NCBI RefSeq assembly: GCF_030295995.1
Contig: NZ_AP027365.1
Span: 434,001-498,000 of the forward strand
DNA: 64,000 bases
Origin: Thalassotalea hakodatensis
GTDB taxonomy: Bacteria; Pseudomonadota; Gammaproteobacteria; Enterobacterales; Alteromonadaceae
Direction: 5' to 3'
A program made the position numbers and the translations under genes. Positions 1 through 9,146 of this stretch are shown piece by piece (the first letter of the stretch is position 1; each line of letters begins with the position of its first letter). Below the pieces are notes generated by a model. The model made no database searches and was not told where the DNA came from. It was given only the letters and a program-made list of their open reading frames with translations.

Positions 1-101
1 TTGAAGTGGAAGAAGAAGTAACAGTATCTGCTGATGAAGCAGCACAAGCATTAACAGATGCATTGAATGCTGATTTAGAAGCAGGAAACGCTGACGATTA
101 A
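1..101 (+). CDS. rpoC: RNA polymerase beta' subunit, C-terminal end (partial)
   Basis: This is the last 32 codons of a gene that begins before the window, in the frame starting at base 3 and ending with TAA at 99-101. The tail is acidic and alanine-rich (EAAQALTDALNADLEAG, then NADD). The identification as the RNA polymerase catalytic subunit rests mainly on position: in Alteromonadales rpoBC lies directly upstream of rpsL-rpsG-fusA-tuf, and a strong terminator follows. No catalytic motif is visible in so short a fragment. Confidence 0.75.
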   Translation, partial: EVEEEVTVSADEAAQALTDALNADLEAGNADD

Positions 102-120
102 TCGTTAACAACGTTTAAGT

Positions 121-155
121 AAAAACCGTCCATGGCAACATGGGCGGTTTTTTTG
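121..155 (+). terminator. Intrinsic terminator after rpoC
   Basis: CCGTCCATG pairs with CATGGGCGG (one G-T pair) around a GCAA loop. Flanking A and T runs extend the stem and the final T run is about 8 long. It ends the rpoBC transcript and separates it from the str operon. Confidence 0.85.
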
Positions 156-291
156 TATTGAATCAGCGAATAATAAAACTTTTCCTACTATTCTGAATAA
201 ATAAAATTATTCGCATAAAGAAATGACCACAGGGAAAGGCATGAGCGACATAAGATCCAACAACTGATTAATGATCCTTTTCGGGTTTTCC

Positions 292-320
292 TTGACAGTG
301 CGCTACAACGCCTTTAGAAT
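292..320 (+). promoter_or_regulatory. Sigma70 promoter of the str operon
   Basis: TTGACA at 292-297 and TAGAAT at 315-320 are separated by 17 bases, a near-consensus sigma70 promoter fitting a highly expressed ribosomal operon. The 346-base gap between rpoC and rpsL otherwise holds the rpoC terminator and a leader of about 120 bases, with no gene that I can see. Confidence 0.75.
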
Positions 321-447
321 TCTGCGACCTTTTATTCTGCGCTAGAAATAGCTTATGAGTTTAAGGGTTGATTTTACACGTTTAAGAGAGTGAATACAGT
401 GATGAAAATCATTGGTATCACAATGTTTTAATTAATCAGGAGCTATA

Positions 448-822
448 ATGGCAACTATTAACCAATTGGTACGTAAACCACGTGTCAGACAAGTACAAAA
501 AAGTAACGTTCCAGCGTTACAAGCTTGTCCACAACGTCGTGGTGTATGTACTCGCGTATATACTACTACGCCTAAAAAACCTAACTCAGCACTACGTAAA
601 GTTGCTCGTGTTCGTTTAACTAACGGCTACGAAGTTACTTCTTACATCGGTGGTGAAGGTCACAACTTACAAGAGCATAGCGTTATCTTAATCCGTGGTG
701 GTCGTGTTAAAGACTTACCTGGTGTACGTTATCATACCGTTCGTGGCGCACTTGATTGTTCAGGTGTTAACGATCGTAGACAAGGCCGTTCTAAGTACGG
801 TGCTAAGCGCCCTAAATCTTAA
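448..822 (+). CDS. rpsL: 30S ribosomal protein S12
   Basis: S12 sits at the decoding centre of the small ribosomal subunit. The 124-residue length is normal and the hallmark stretch [17 protein letters not shown] is intact. Lysines at the two classical streptomycin-resistance positions (in PKKPNS and RVKDLPG) are wild type, so no ribosomal streptomycin resistance is predicted. An AGGAG site precedes the ATG. It is the first gene of the str operon, followed 84 bases later by rpsG. Confidence 0.98.
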   Translation: MATINQLVRKPRVRQVQKSNVPALQACPQRRGVCTRVYTTTPKKPNSALRKVARVRLTNGYEVTSYIGGEGHNLQEHSVILIRGGRVKDLPGVRYHTVRGALDCSGVNDRRQGRSKYGAKRPKS

Positions 823-885
823 CGGTTCTCCGTCAAGTAAGGCCAAACTAACTTTTAATTTTTAATTGTTTTGGGAATATCCTGA

Positions 886-1380
<495 letters not shown>

Positions 1381-1402
1381 TCACGATAGTAAAAAAATGA
1401 AC

Positions 1403-1444
1403 AGCGTAGTTACTTACTTTCATAAAGTAGTAACTACGCTTTTC
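1403..1444 (+). terminator. Hairpin terminator or attenuator between rpsG and fusA
   Basis: AGCGTAGTTACT (1403-1414) and AGTAACTACGCT (1429-1440) form a perfect 12-base stem with a 14-base loop followed by TTTT. The short T run suggests partial termination, which would separate fusA expression from the ribosomal protein genes. Confidence 0.65.
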
Positions 1445-1543
1445 TACACTAGGCTATAGTTAAATACTTTTAGTGTCAGTCGTAGATAACTAGACATTTG
1501 AAATTATTTGAATATATCTTTTAAAGATTAGAGGAATACATTA

Positions 1544-3655
1544 GTGGCTCGTACAACACCTATAGAGCGTTACCGAAATATTGGTATCTGTGCTCACGTA
1601 GATGCAGGTAAAACGACAACAACAGAACGTGTACTTTTTTACACGGGGCTCTCACATAAAATTGGTGAAGTACATGACGGTGCTGCAACAATGGACTGGA
1701 TGGAGCAAGAGCAGGAACGTGGCATCACGATTACTTCTGCGGCTACTACATGTTTTTGGAAAGGGATGGATGCACAGTTTGATGAGCATCGAATCAATAT
1801 TATAGATACCCCTGGCCACGTTGATTTCACTATTGAAGTAGAGCGTTCATTGCGTGTGTTAGATGGTGCTGTATTAGTGCTGTGTGGCTCATCTGGTGTA
1901 CAACCTCAAACAGAGACCGTTTGGCGACAAATGGAACGATACGCAGTTCCGCGTATGGTTTTCGTTAATAAAATGGACCGAATGGGCGCTGATTTCTTAT
2001 CTGTTGTACAGCAAATGAAAGATCGCCTAGGCGCAAACGCGGTGCCAATTCAGCTAGCGATTGGCTCTGAAGAAGATTTTGCCGGTGTTGTTGATCTGAT
2101 AAAAATGAAGGCAATAAATTGGAATGAAGCTGACCACGGCATGACCTTCACATATGAAGAAATTCCTGCTGACATGCAAGCGCTTGCAGAAGAGTGGCGT
2201 GAAAATTTAGTCTCAGAAGCCGCTGAAGCAAATGATGATTTGATGGAAAAATACCTTGAAGAAGGTGATTTATCTGAACAAGAAATTAAACAAGCTCTTC
2301 GTCAGCGTACGCTTGCTAATGAAGTTGTATTAACCGCCTGCGGAAGTGCTTTTAAAAATAAAGGTGTTCAGGCAGTACTCGATTATGTTGTTGAATTTTT
2401 ACCATCACCTACAGAAGTACAAGCAATTACTGGTATCAATAACGACAAGCAAGAATCAGAAGGTACACGTGAAGCAGATGATAATGCACCGTTTGCTGCA
2501 CTAGCGTTTAAAATTGCAACTGATCCGTTTGTTGGTACGTTAACATTCTTCCGTGTGTATTCTGGTGTGGTAAAAACCGGAGATAGTGTTTTTAATCCGG
2601 TAAAAGGTAAAAAAGAACGCTTTGGTCGTATTGTGCAAATGCACTCGAACGATCGAAAAGAAATTAAAGAAGTTCGTGCAGGTGATATAGCGGCCGCGAT
2701 TGGATTAAAAGATGTAACGACAGGTGATACGCTTTGTGATACTGCTAATGTGATCACGTTAGAGCGTATGGAGTTTCCTGAGCCGGTAATCTCGATAGCA
2801 GTAGAGCCGAAAACAAAAGCCGATCAAGAAAAGATGGGTGTAGCGCTTTCTAAGCTAGCGGCAGAAGATCCTTCATTTAGAGTTGAAACTGACGATGAAA
2901 CCGGTCAAACCATTATTTCTGGTATGGGTGAACTACATTTAGACATCATTGTTGATCGCATGAAGCGTGAATTTAGTGTCGATTGTAATGTGGGTAAACC
3001 GCAAGTTTCTTATCGAGAAACAATTCGCAAGCAAGTTGAAGTGGAAGGTAAGTTTGTTCGCCAATCAGGTGGTAAAGGTCAATACGGCCATGTTTGGCTT
3101 AGAATGGAACCTCAAGAAGAAGGTGCAGGTTTTGAGTTTGTTAACGAAATAGTTGGCGGCGCTGTACCTAAAGAATATATTCCTGCAGTTGAAAAAGGCT
3201 GTAAAGAACAAATGGATGCTGGTGTACTAGCTGGTTTTCCAATGTTAGACGTAAAAGTTACGCTATATGATGGTTCATTCCATGACGTTGACTCAAATGA
3301 GATGGCGTTTAAAGTAGCTGGTTCTATTGGTTTCAGAACAGGGGCTTTAGAAGCAAACCCTGTGATGCTTGAACCAATGATGAAAGTTGAAGTTATTACT
3401 CCAGAAGAAAACATGGGTGATGTGGTAGGTGATTTAAATCGTCGCCGTGGCATTATTGATGGTATGGATGAAGGCCCAGCTGGACTCAAAGTTGTTAATG
3501 CTTCAGTGCCACTTGCCGAAATGTTTGGTTATGCAACCGATTTACGCAGTGCAACCCAAGGGCGAGCTTCTTACTCTATGGAGTTTAAGCAATATGCAGA
3601 AGCGCCTAAAGCGGTGGCAAATTCAATTATTGAAGGGCGCGGAGGCGTTGTTTAG
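1544..3655 (+). CDS. fusA: Translation elongation factor G
   Basis: EF-G is the GTPase that drives ribosome translocation and, with RRF, ribosome recycling. The 703-residue protein has the G1 motif AHVDAGKTT (17-25), the switch region [18 protein letters not shown] and NKMDR, followed by domains II-V of normal length. The start codon is GTG, with GAGG about 10 bases upstream. It follows rpsG in the classical str order. Many gammaproteobacteria have a second EF-G, but its place in the str operon argues that this is the housekeeping copy. Confidence 0.97.
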   Translation: MARTTPIERYRNIGICAHVDAGKTTTTERVLFYTGLSHKIGEVHDGAATMDWMEQEQERGITITSAATTCFWKGMDAQFDEHRINIIDTPGHVDFTIEVERSLRVLDGAVLVLCGSSGVQPQTETVWRQMERYAVPRMVFVNKMDRMGADFLSVVQQMKDRLGANAVPIQLAIGSEEDFAGVVDLIKMKAINWNEADHGMTFTYEEIPADMQALAEEWRENLVSEAAEANDDLMEKYLEEGDLSEQEIKQALRQRTLANEVVLTACGSAFKNKGVQAVLDYVVEFLPSPTEVQAITGINNDKQESEGTREADDNAPFAALAFKIATDPFVGTLTFFRVYSGVVKTGDSVFNPVKGKKERFGRIVQMHSNDRKEIKEVRAGDIAAAIGLKDVTTGDTLCDTANVITLERMEFPEPVISIAVEPKTKADQEKMGVALSKLAAEDPSFRVETDDETGQTIISGMGELHLDIIVDRMKREFSVDCNVGKPQVSYRETIRKQVEVEGKFVRQSGGKGQYGHVWLRMEPQEEGAGFEFVNEIVGGAVPKEYIPAVEKGCKEQMDAGVLAGFPMLDVKVTLYDGSFHDVDSNEMAFKVAGSIGFRTGALEANPVMLEPMMKVEVITPEENMGDVVGDLNRRRGIIDGMDEGPAGLKVVNASVPLAEMFGYATDLRSATQGRASYSMEFKQYAEAPKAVANSIIEGRGGVV

Positions 3656-3751
3656 TCATTGGATAAGAAATTTGAGTAGTCGAATTTCGGCTATTCATAA
3701 TACGACAAGCTCCCAGTGAGTTTGTGATAGGACATAAAGTTTGCTCATTTT

Positions 3752-3780
3752 TTGACAAGACCGTCCGTCTTGCCTACAAT
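3752..3780 (+). promoter_or_regulatory. Sigma70 promoter of tuf
   Basis: TTGACA (3752-3757) and TACAAT (3775-3780) are spaced by 17 bases, upstream of a leader of about 85 bases. This gives tuf its own strong promoter apart from the str operon. Confidence 0.75.
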
Positions 3781-3870
3781 CTAGCACCTTAACTTTGTGT
3801 CTTTTACTCTCGCTGAGAGAACAAAATATTAAATTTAAATGTAAGTACTTTCTTTTAAGGTAATTTTAAA

Positions 3871-5055
3871 ATGGCTAAAGAAAAATTTGAACGTTCGAAA
3901 CCGCACGTTAACGTTGGTACTATCGGTCACGTTGACCACGGTAAAACAACTCTAACTGCTGCTATCTCAGCAGTATTAACAAAAACTCACGGTGGTGATT
4001 TACGCGATTTCGCACAAATCGATAACGCACCAGAAGAGCGTGAGCGTGGTATCACGATCAATACGTCTCACATTGAGTATGACACAGCATCACGTCACTA
4101 TGCGCACGTAGATTGCCCAGGTCACGCGGATTATGTAAAGAACATGATCACAGGTGCGGCTCAAATGGATGGTGCTATCTTAGTAGTAGCAGCAACAGAT
4201 GGTCCAATGCCACAAACACGTGAGCACATCCTTCTTTCTCGTCAGGTTGGTGTACCTTACATCATCGTATTCATGAACAAATGTGACATGGTAGACGACG
4301 AAGAGTTATTAGAATTAGTAGAGATGGAAGTTCGTGAACTTCTTTCAGAATATGACTTCCCAGGCGATGATTTACCAATCATCCAAGGTTCAGCATTAGG
4401 TGCATTGAACGGCGAAGCGCAATGGGAAGAGAAAATCTTAGAGCTTGCAGAGCAATTAGATACTTACATTCCAGAGCCAGAGCGTGCAATTGACGGTGAC
4501 TTCATTCTTCCAATTGAAGATGTATTCTCAATTCAAGGTCGTGGTACGGTAGTAACAGGTCGTGTAGAGCGTGGTATCATCAAAGTAGGTGATGACGTAG
4601 AGATTGTTGGTATCAAAGATACAACAACAACGACTTGTACAGGTGTAGAAATGTTCCGTAAGTTGCTTGACGAAGGTCGTGCAGGTGAGAACTGTGGTGT
4701 ATTATTACGTGGAACTAAGCGTGATGAAGTACAACGTGGTCAAGTACTAGCGAAGCCGGGTTCAATCAACCCACATACTAAGTTCGAATCAGAAGTATAT
4801 GTATTGACGAAAGATGAAGGTGGTCGTCACACGCCATTCTTCAAAGGCTACCGTCCACAGTTTTACTTCCGTACGACAGACATCACAGGTGCAGTAGAGT
4901 TACCTGAAGGTGTAGAAATGGTAATGCCAGGCGACAACTTAAAGTTTGTAGTAGAGCTAATCAACCCAATCGCGATGGACGAAGGTTTACGCTTCGCAAT
5001 CCGTGAAGGTGGTCGTACAGTAGGTGCTGGTGTTGTTTCTAAGATCATCGACTAA
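3871..5055 (+). CDS. tuf: Translation elongation factor Tu
   Basis: EF-Tu delivers aminoacyl-tRNA to the ribosome. The 394-residue protein has GHVDHGKTT (18-26), [32 protein letters not shown] and NKCDMVDD, then the two beta-barrel domains. Codon choice is strongly biased, as expected for an abundant protein. It follows fusA with its own promoter and is closed by a terminator. A second tuf copy is common in this group but is not in the window. Confidence 0.98.
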   Translation: MAKEKFERSKPHVNVGTIGHVDHGKTTLTAAISAVLTKTHGGDLRDFAQIDNAPEERERGITINTSHIEYDTASRHYAHVDCPGHADYVKNMITGAAQMDGAILVVAATDGPMPQTREHILLSRQVGVPYIIVFMNKCDMVDDEELLELVEMEVRELLSEYDFPGDDLPIIQGSALGALNGEAQWEEKILELAEQLDTYIPEPERAIDGDFILPIEDVFSIQGRGTVVTGRVERGIIKVGDDVEIVGIKDTTTTTCTGVEMFRKLLDEGRAGENCGVLLRGTKRDEVQRGQVLAKPGSINPHTKFESEVYVLTKDEGGRHTPFFKGYRPQFYFRTTDITGAVELPEGVEMVMPGDNLKFVVELINPIAMDEGLRFAIREGGRTVGAGVVSKIID

Positions 5056-5083
5056 TATCGATATCTAGTTCACATCGAACACC

Positions 5084-5112
5084 TAAAAAAGGTCGCGTCA
5101 GCGGCCTTTTTT
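5084..5112 (+). terminator. Intrinsic terminator after tuf
   Basis: AAAAAAGGTCGC pairs with GCGGCCTTTTTT around a GTCA loop (one G-T pair), followed by T residues. Confidence 0.85.
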
Positions 5113-5224
5113 GCATTTAAGTTCTGGCAGCTTCACGGAGTTCCGAGATTAAAGGGGTCAGGTACTGAGCTATCCCCACAAATAATTCTTACATATCAAT
5201 GAAATAATTTGAACCGAAGGGAAC

Positions 5225-5289
5225 ATTCATGGTGTTTGGTGATCAGATCTATCGCCAAACAAAAATAACCAACCGGAAACACCATGAAT
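5225..5289 (+). promoter_or_regulatory. Inverted repeat covering the IS10-like transposase start codon
   Basis: ATTCATGGTGTTT (5225-5237) is the exact reverse complement of AAACACCATGAAT (5277-5289), and the right arm contains the transposase ATG at 5284. A second nested pairing, TTTGGTGAT with ATCGCCAAA, lies just inside the left arm. In a transcript reading in from outside, this hairpin would bury the start codon, a known way for insertion sequences to block translation from external promoters. Confidence 0.6.
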
Positions 5290-6480
5290 GCGCTCCCTAT
5301 ATTGAAGAAAACCCTCACTCTTGTCACCCTTAAAATGCACGCTAGACGACGAACTTCTTTAGTTTTATCACTTGAAAGCCTATTAATGGGCGCAAATGCA
5401 ACAGTGACTAATCTTGGCCGAGGCATTAACTCGAAAGCAAAAGAAAAGCACAGAATAAAACGAGCAGATAGGCTGTTATCCAATACGCATTTGCAACGAG
5501 AAGCATTTTCGATATATCAATCTTTAGCTAAATTCACGATAGGTAAAGCGATGCGTCCTATTATTTTAGTAGATTGGTCTGACTTAGATGAACATAAAGG
5601 ACACTTTTTACTTCGAGCAACGCTTGCATCACATGGTCGTGGAATTTGTTTGTACGAAGAAGTGCATAGTGTTAAAACGAAAGAGAAACCTAGGACTCAT
5701 CAACAGTTTTTAACAAACTTAGCTAAAATATTAGCCGATACAAGTAAACCAATTATCGTCACTGATGCTGGCTTTAAAACACCTTGGTTTCGGGCCGTTT
5801 TAGCGCATGGATGGGACTTTGTTGGGCGAGTACGTTTGCCCAACTTTTATAGTATCGATGACAAAGTATGGCAATGTATTACTCACTTATACGCTAAAGC
5901 CACAGGCTGTCCTAAGTCGTTTAACGGAGCAATTGCGAGAAGTAATCAATTAGCCTGCAGATTACTGCTTTATAAGCAAAAGAGCAAAGGTCGACAATCG
6001 CTGAATCATTCAGGTAAGAAAAGGCTTTCTAAAACCAATAAGGTTTATAGAAAATCAGCTAATGACCCATGGTTGCTCGCTACATCACTGCCTCAAACAA
6101 AGCAACTTGCTCGACGTACGACGAGAATATATGGTCTGCGCATGGAAATAGAAGAAGGTTTTAGGGATATGAAAAGTCATCAGTTTGGGCAAGGGTTTGA
6201 ATATAATAGAACATACAACACCAATAGGCTGGCTATTCTTATCTTACTGACAACATTAGCTCATTGGTTACTGATGGCCATCGGATTAGCGGCTAAAAAA
6301 GCGTATAAACACCATCAATATCAGGCAAATAGCTTAAAGAATAAGAATGTACTATCACTTCACTTTATTGGCTTAAGAGTCATGGCAAATCGATATGAGA
6401 AGCTCTCATATCTCGAGCTTCTCACGGCAATTAAGCAATTGCATTTAACTGGAGGAGCACATTCCTTTGATACTTTATAG
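5284..6480 (+). CDS. IS4-family (IS10-like) transposase
   Basis: A DDE transposase of 398 residues, close to the 402 of IS10. The catalytic residues are visible as D97 (VDWSD), D161 (VTDAGFK) and E290 in the IS4-family Y-x2-R-x3-E-x6-K signature (Y283, R286, E290, K297). D97 and D161 fall at the same numbers as in IS10. The frame is intact, so the element may be active. It would cut and paste the surrounding 1336-bp element. Confidence 0.93.
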   Translation: MNALPILKKTLTLVTLKMHARRRTSLVLSLESLLMGANATVTNLGRGINSKAKEKHRIKRADRLLSNTHLQREAFSIYQSLAKFTIGKAMRPIILVDWSDLDEHKGHFLLRATLASHGRGICLYEEVHSVKTKEKPRTHQQFLTNLAKILADTSKPIIVTDAGFKTPWFRAVLAHGWDFVGRVRLPNFYSIDDKVWQCITHLYAKATGCPKSFNGAIARSNQLACRLLLYKQKSKGRQSLNHSGKKRLSKTNKVYRKSANDPWLLATSLPQTKQLARRTTRIYGLRMEIEEGFRDMKSHQFGQGFEYNRTYNTNRLAILILLTTLAHWLLMAIGLAAKKAYKHHQYQANSLKNKNVLSLHFIGLRVMANRYEKLSYLELLTAIKQLHLTGGAHSFDTL

Positions 6481-6658
6481 AATTAGTGGGGATCACACAG
6501 GGTCAGGTACAATTAATATAACTTTTCCATTGATGCTTCAGTCACTTATAATGTACCTGACCCCTTTAATTTCTAAAAAATCCATTCGCTATTATTTTGA
6601 TCAATAAATAGCTGTGATATGGAAGTAGGTAAAGAATAGAGTATTAATTGGGATGTTT

Positions 6659-7852
6659 TTAGGCATTTAGCCTAGTTATCTTATCTATAATGAGTTGACG
6701 TTCGATCCGGTTTTTACTAAGTTTTAAAGCGTTGTGATAAGCGTTTATCGCTTGTGTTGCATTATGTTCAAGCTCAAAGGATTTTCCTAAAACCATATAA
6801 TATGGCAAATAATTTTTCATTAGTTGCTCTATCGAAGCTAATTGGATTTTAGCCTTATTGACTTCCTTATTCATTAATAATGCGGCAGCATGATTAACGA
6901 CAACTGCCGGTGATTGATTATATTCTCTGAGCTTTAAGTATAGTAACGAGATTTGTTGCCAGTCTGTGTTTTGAAAGTTCGATGATTGACAGTGAAGGCC
7001 TGAAATGGCTGCTTCAATATGGTAACTTGATACCGTACCGAACATCAGTGATTTCTGTAATAAAATATCAGCATTGTTAATGAGCTTTTTATTCCACAAG
7101 GAGCGATCTTGAATTTCTAATGAGATAAAATGGTGTTCATTTCTTGCTGGTATTCTAGCATAAGAAAAAGTCATTAAAGCTAGTAAAGCAAGTGCATTGG
7201 GCTTGCCACGAAATGTTCTACATAATGACGATAATAAATCGATTGCTTGTTTGCATAGTAAACTAACAAAAGATTTGGAGCCAGAATTTGAATAATAACC
7301 TTCGTTAAATACCAGATAAATCACTTTTAAAACACCAGAAATTCTTGCTTCTAAATGTTTAGCTGAGGGTAAGCTAAAATCAAAATTATTATTCTTGATT
7401 TTCCTTTTTGATCTAGTAACTCGTTGTTCAAGTGTCTTATGTGGAATGAGTAAAGCTGAAGCAATTGTTTTGTCATCAAATCCAAAAACAAACTTGAGCG
7501 TTAAAGCCACTTGATTGTCAATCGCAATAGTAGGATGACAACATGTAAAAATAAGGCTTAAGGTCGCATCTTCGAAATTATACGCTTGTTCAATGGTGAA
7601 TGTTACGCTTGAACGATGCGGTTCAAATCTATTTTGTTTTCGCCAAGAGTCAATAGCAAAATTTTTGGCTGCACTTATTAACCAAGCCTTAGGGTTGTTA
7701 GGTATTGAATCCTTCCAGTGGGTAAGTGCTTTCTCACATGCATGCTGAAGAGAGTCTTGTGCTTGATCAAGATCACCTAACTGCCTAACGAGAACAGCTA
7801 ATGCGGTTCCGTAGGCAGTGGTGATACATTCTTGTATTATCAAATTATTCAA
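6659..7852 (-). CDS. ECF sigma factor with C-terminal TPR-like extension (ECF42-type)
   Basis: A sigma-70 family factor with a region 2 (GDLDQAQDSLQHACEKAL, then NPKAWLISAAKNFAIDSWRKQNR), a region 4 (FVFGFDDKTIASALLIPHKTLEQRVTRSKR) and about 200 further residues of helical, TPR-like sequence. That architecture next to a DGPF protein defines the ECF42 group. The frame is open from 7912, but family proteins begin about ten residues before the AYG-like segment, so I chose TTG at 7852 (397 residues). This overlaps the end of the upstream DGPF gene by 8 bases and suggests translational coupling. No anti-sigma factor is adjacent; in this group the C-terminal extension is thought to modulate activity. 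Confidence 0.85.
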   Translation of the reverse strand: MNNLIIQECITTAYGTALAVLVRQLGDLDQAQDSLQHACEKALTHWKDSIPNNPKAWLISAAKNFAIDSWRKQNRFEPHRSSVTFTIEQAYNFEDATLSLIFTCCHPTIAIDNQVALTLKFVFGFDDKTIASALLIPHKTLEQRVTRSKRKIKNNNFDFSLPSAKHLEARISGVLKVIYLVFNEGYYSNSGSKSFVSLLCKQAIDLLSSLCRTFRGKPNALALLALMTFSYARIPARNEHHFISLEIQDRSLWNKKLINNADILLQKSLMFGTVSSYHIEAAISGLHCQSSNFQNTDWQQISLLYLKLREYNQSPAVVVNHAAALLMNKEVNKAKIQLASIEQLMKNYLPYYMVLGKSFELEHNATQAINAYHNALKLSKNRIERQLIIDKITRLNA

Positions 7853-8195
7853 TAACCATAATTGGCCTAACTTCAACACAGCCATCTTTCGCGGATGGGA
7901 TCCGGGAAGCAATCTCTACAGCTTCATCTAAAGAAGCCGCTTCTATAAGGTAATAACCGCCTAATTGCTCTTTTGTTTCAGCAAATGGTCCGTCGGTAAG
8001 AAGGGTTTCTCCATTTCTTACCCGAACAGTTGTTGCTGTTTCGGTTGGCATTAACGCTTCACCACCGATGTGGTTGCCAGTTGCTTCAATCTCTTCTGTA
8101 AATTTATGATAGTCTGCAAACAGTGCTTGGTTGGCTTGATCATCGCGCTGAGAAGCAAGTGACTCGGCCTCAAAGATTAAACATAAATATTGCAT
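7845..8195 (-). CDS. YCII-related (DGPF-domain) protein
   Basis: A small 116-residue protein with the diagnostic DGPFAETKEQLGGYYLIE segment, which names the DGPF/YCII family, a ferredoxin-like dimeric fold. It is the first gene of a two-gene operon with the ECF sigma factor, a pairing typical of ECF42 systems. Its biochemical role is unknown, though it is thought to be a member or partner of the sigma factor's regulon. An AAGGAG site lies just upstream of the ATG. Confidence 0.88.
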   Translation of the reverse strand: MQYLCLIFEAESLASQRDDQANQALFADYHKFTEEIEATGNHIGGEALMPTETATTVRVRNGETLLTDGPFAETKEQLGGYYLIEAASLDEAVEIASRIPSAKDGCVEVRPIMVIE

Positions 8196-8250
8196 TTTAC
8201 ACTCCTTATTATTAGATAGTGACTAGATTATTATCTAGCTTCCCTTATAA

Positions 8251-8277
8251 GACGTTCGAATAAACAAATTTCCGACA
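8251..8277 (-). promoter_or_regulatory. Candidate ECF-type promoter of the DGPF/sigma operon
   Basis: Read on the minus strand, TGTCGG (8272-8277) is followed after 17 bases by CGTC (8251-8254), about 55 bases before the DGPF start. This resembles the TGTCGA-type -35 reported for ECF42 factors and would indicate autoregulation. A perfect palindrome, CTAGATTATTATCTAG (8223-8238), lies between it and the gene. The match is short, so this is tentative. Confidence 0.35.
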
Positions 8278-8382
8278 CTTGAATTAAAAATAATTTACAA
8301 CGAGCGACTACTTATTGTTATTAGTCTATTTCGTTTATTGCTGTGCGCGTTGTATTCAGTCGGTTTGTATTTTTTGACTTTT

Positions 8383-8435
8383 AGATTAAAGGGGTCAGGT
8401 ACAATTAACAATAATGTACCTGACCCCTTTAATCT
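8383..8435. repeat. Intact GGGGTCAGGTAC palindrome (REP-like)
   Basis: AGATTAAAGGGGTCAGGTAC (8383-8402) and its exact reverse complement (8416-8435) enclose a 13-base loop. The arm matches the repeat broken by the IS10-like element near 5.15 kb. The right arm touches the last base of the stop codon of the minus-strand gene that follows, so the hairpin may also stop its transcription. Confidence 0.85.
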
Positions 8436-8911
8436 TACATGAATGTATAAACTTGTATATTGTCGGCCGATTCCAGTATTTCAATTAATCTCGATTGTCC
8501 TCGAATATACTTATCTCCTTCATCGGCGCGTTTCCACATAGCATTCGTGATATTGTGATAAAAAGCCACATAAGGTGTGTTAAATTCAATTGCATTGGTG
8601 ACGTTAGATATTTGCTCAATTGAAACATTTCGCTTGATGACGGGCTTTGCATAAAGCCTAATGAATGCCAAAGTATCATCGGTAAATTCTATTTCTGTAG
8701 CAATTCTTAGGTAATTTAATACTTCTTGTTGTGTTAAATAACGTTCATTTTGCGTGTCGTAAATAAATAACGCAGGAAAACTGGGCTTTTGTCGATCCTC
8801 TTGTAATGCATAAATATTATTAAGTTCTTGCATTGGCACTTTAATGTTATTGGCCTGTACTGAGTTGAAGCTAAAAAATAATATCAATAGTAGTGTAGAT
8901 AATTGTTTCAT
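8435..8911 (-). CDS. Small secreted protein of unknown function
   Basis: A 158-residue protein with a typical signal peptide (MKQLSTLLLILFFSF, then cleavage after SVQA). The mature part has no motif that I recognise and no cysteines. A periplasmic location is inferred from the signal peptide alone. It is a single gene whose stop codon abuts a strong inverted repeat. No function is proposed. Confidence 0.7.
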   Translation of the reverse strand: MKQLSTLLLILFFSFNSVQANNIKVPMQELNNIYALQEDRQKPSFPALFIYDTQNERYLTQQEVLNYLRIATEIEFTDDTLAFIRLYAKPVIKRNVSIEQISNVTNAIEFNTPYVAFYHNITNAMWKRADEGDKYIRGQSRLIEILESADNIQVYTFM

Positions 8912-9094
8912 AATTAAATCCTTTTACGTTTTTATAGATGGCCTTACAGGTTTCTTGGTTGATTGCCAACATGCAATTAAAGTAACTTATACCTGTTGGT
9001 ATAATTGATTTTTATTTTTAAAACATTTAGTGCGCACTTTTTAACCTACAAACCATTAATGAATAAGTCAACTAACCATTTCGTAGTTTTCAAC

Positions 9095-9124
9095 AAAACA
9101 AAAAAAGAGCACCGAAGTGCTCTT
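9095..9124 (-). terminator. Intrinsic terminator of the M17 aminopeptidase gene
   Basis: On the minus strand AAGAGCAC-TTCG-GTGCTCTT is followed by a T run. The UUCG tetraloop makes this a very stable hairpin. It starts about 20 bases after the stop codon at 9147. Confidence 0.88.
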
Positions 9125-9146
9125 GTTAGCGGAACAAACAAAAACT

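Larger units (their letters stand above)
5165..6500 (+). mobile_element. IS4-family insertion sequence, IS10-like, complete
   Basis: The 1336-bp element has imperfect terminal inverted repeats: left CTGAGCTATCCCCACAAAT, right (reverse complement) CTGTGTGATCCCCACTAAT. Both resemble the IS10 end CTGAGAGATCCCC. The 9-base direct repeat GGTCAGGTA flanks it (5156-5164 and 6501-6509), matching the 9-base duplication of IS10. Length, ends, duplication and an intact transposase indicate a complete, probably recent insertion. Confidence 0.9.
5148..6570. repeat. GGGGTCAGGTAC palindromic repeat interrupted by the IS10-like element
   Basis: The left arm ATTAAAGGGGTCAGGTA (5148-5164) is continued at 6501-6510 and complemented by GTACCTGACCCCTTTAAT (6553-6570). 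Removing the insertion sequence and one 9-base target duplication restores an inverted repeat with 18-base arms and a loop of about 42 bases. It belongs to the same family as the intact palindrome at 8383-8435. Confidence 0.8.

Noticed and set aside
209-220. ATTCGCATAAAG resembling the end of the MITE-like repeat
   Set aside because: Only 12 bases match, without the rest of the repeat; too little to call another copy.
5196-5483. Minus-strand frame at the left end of the IS10-like element
   Set aside because: It overlaps the transposase start and the inverted repeat, and its product has no family features.
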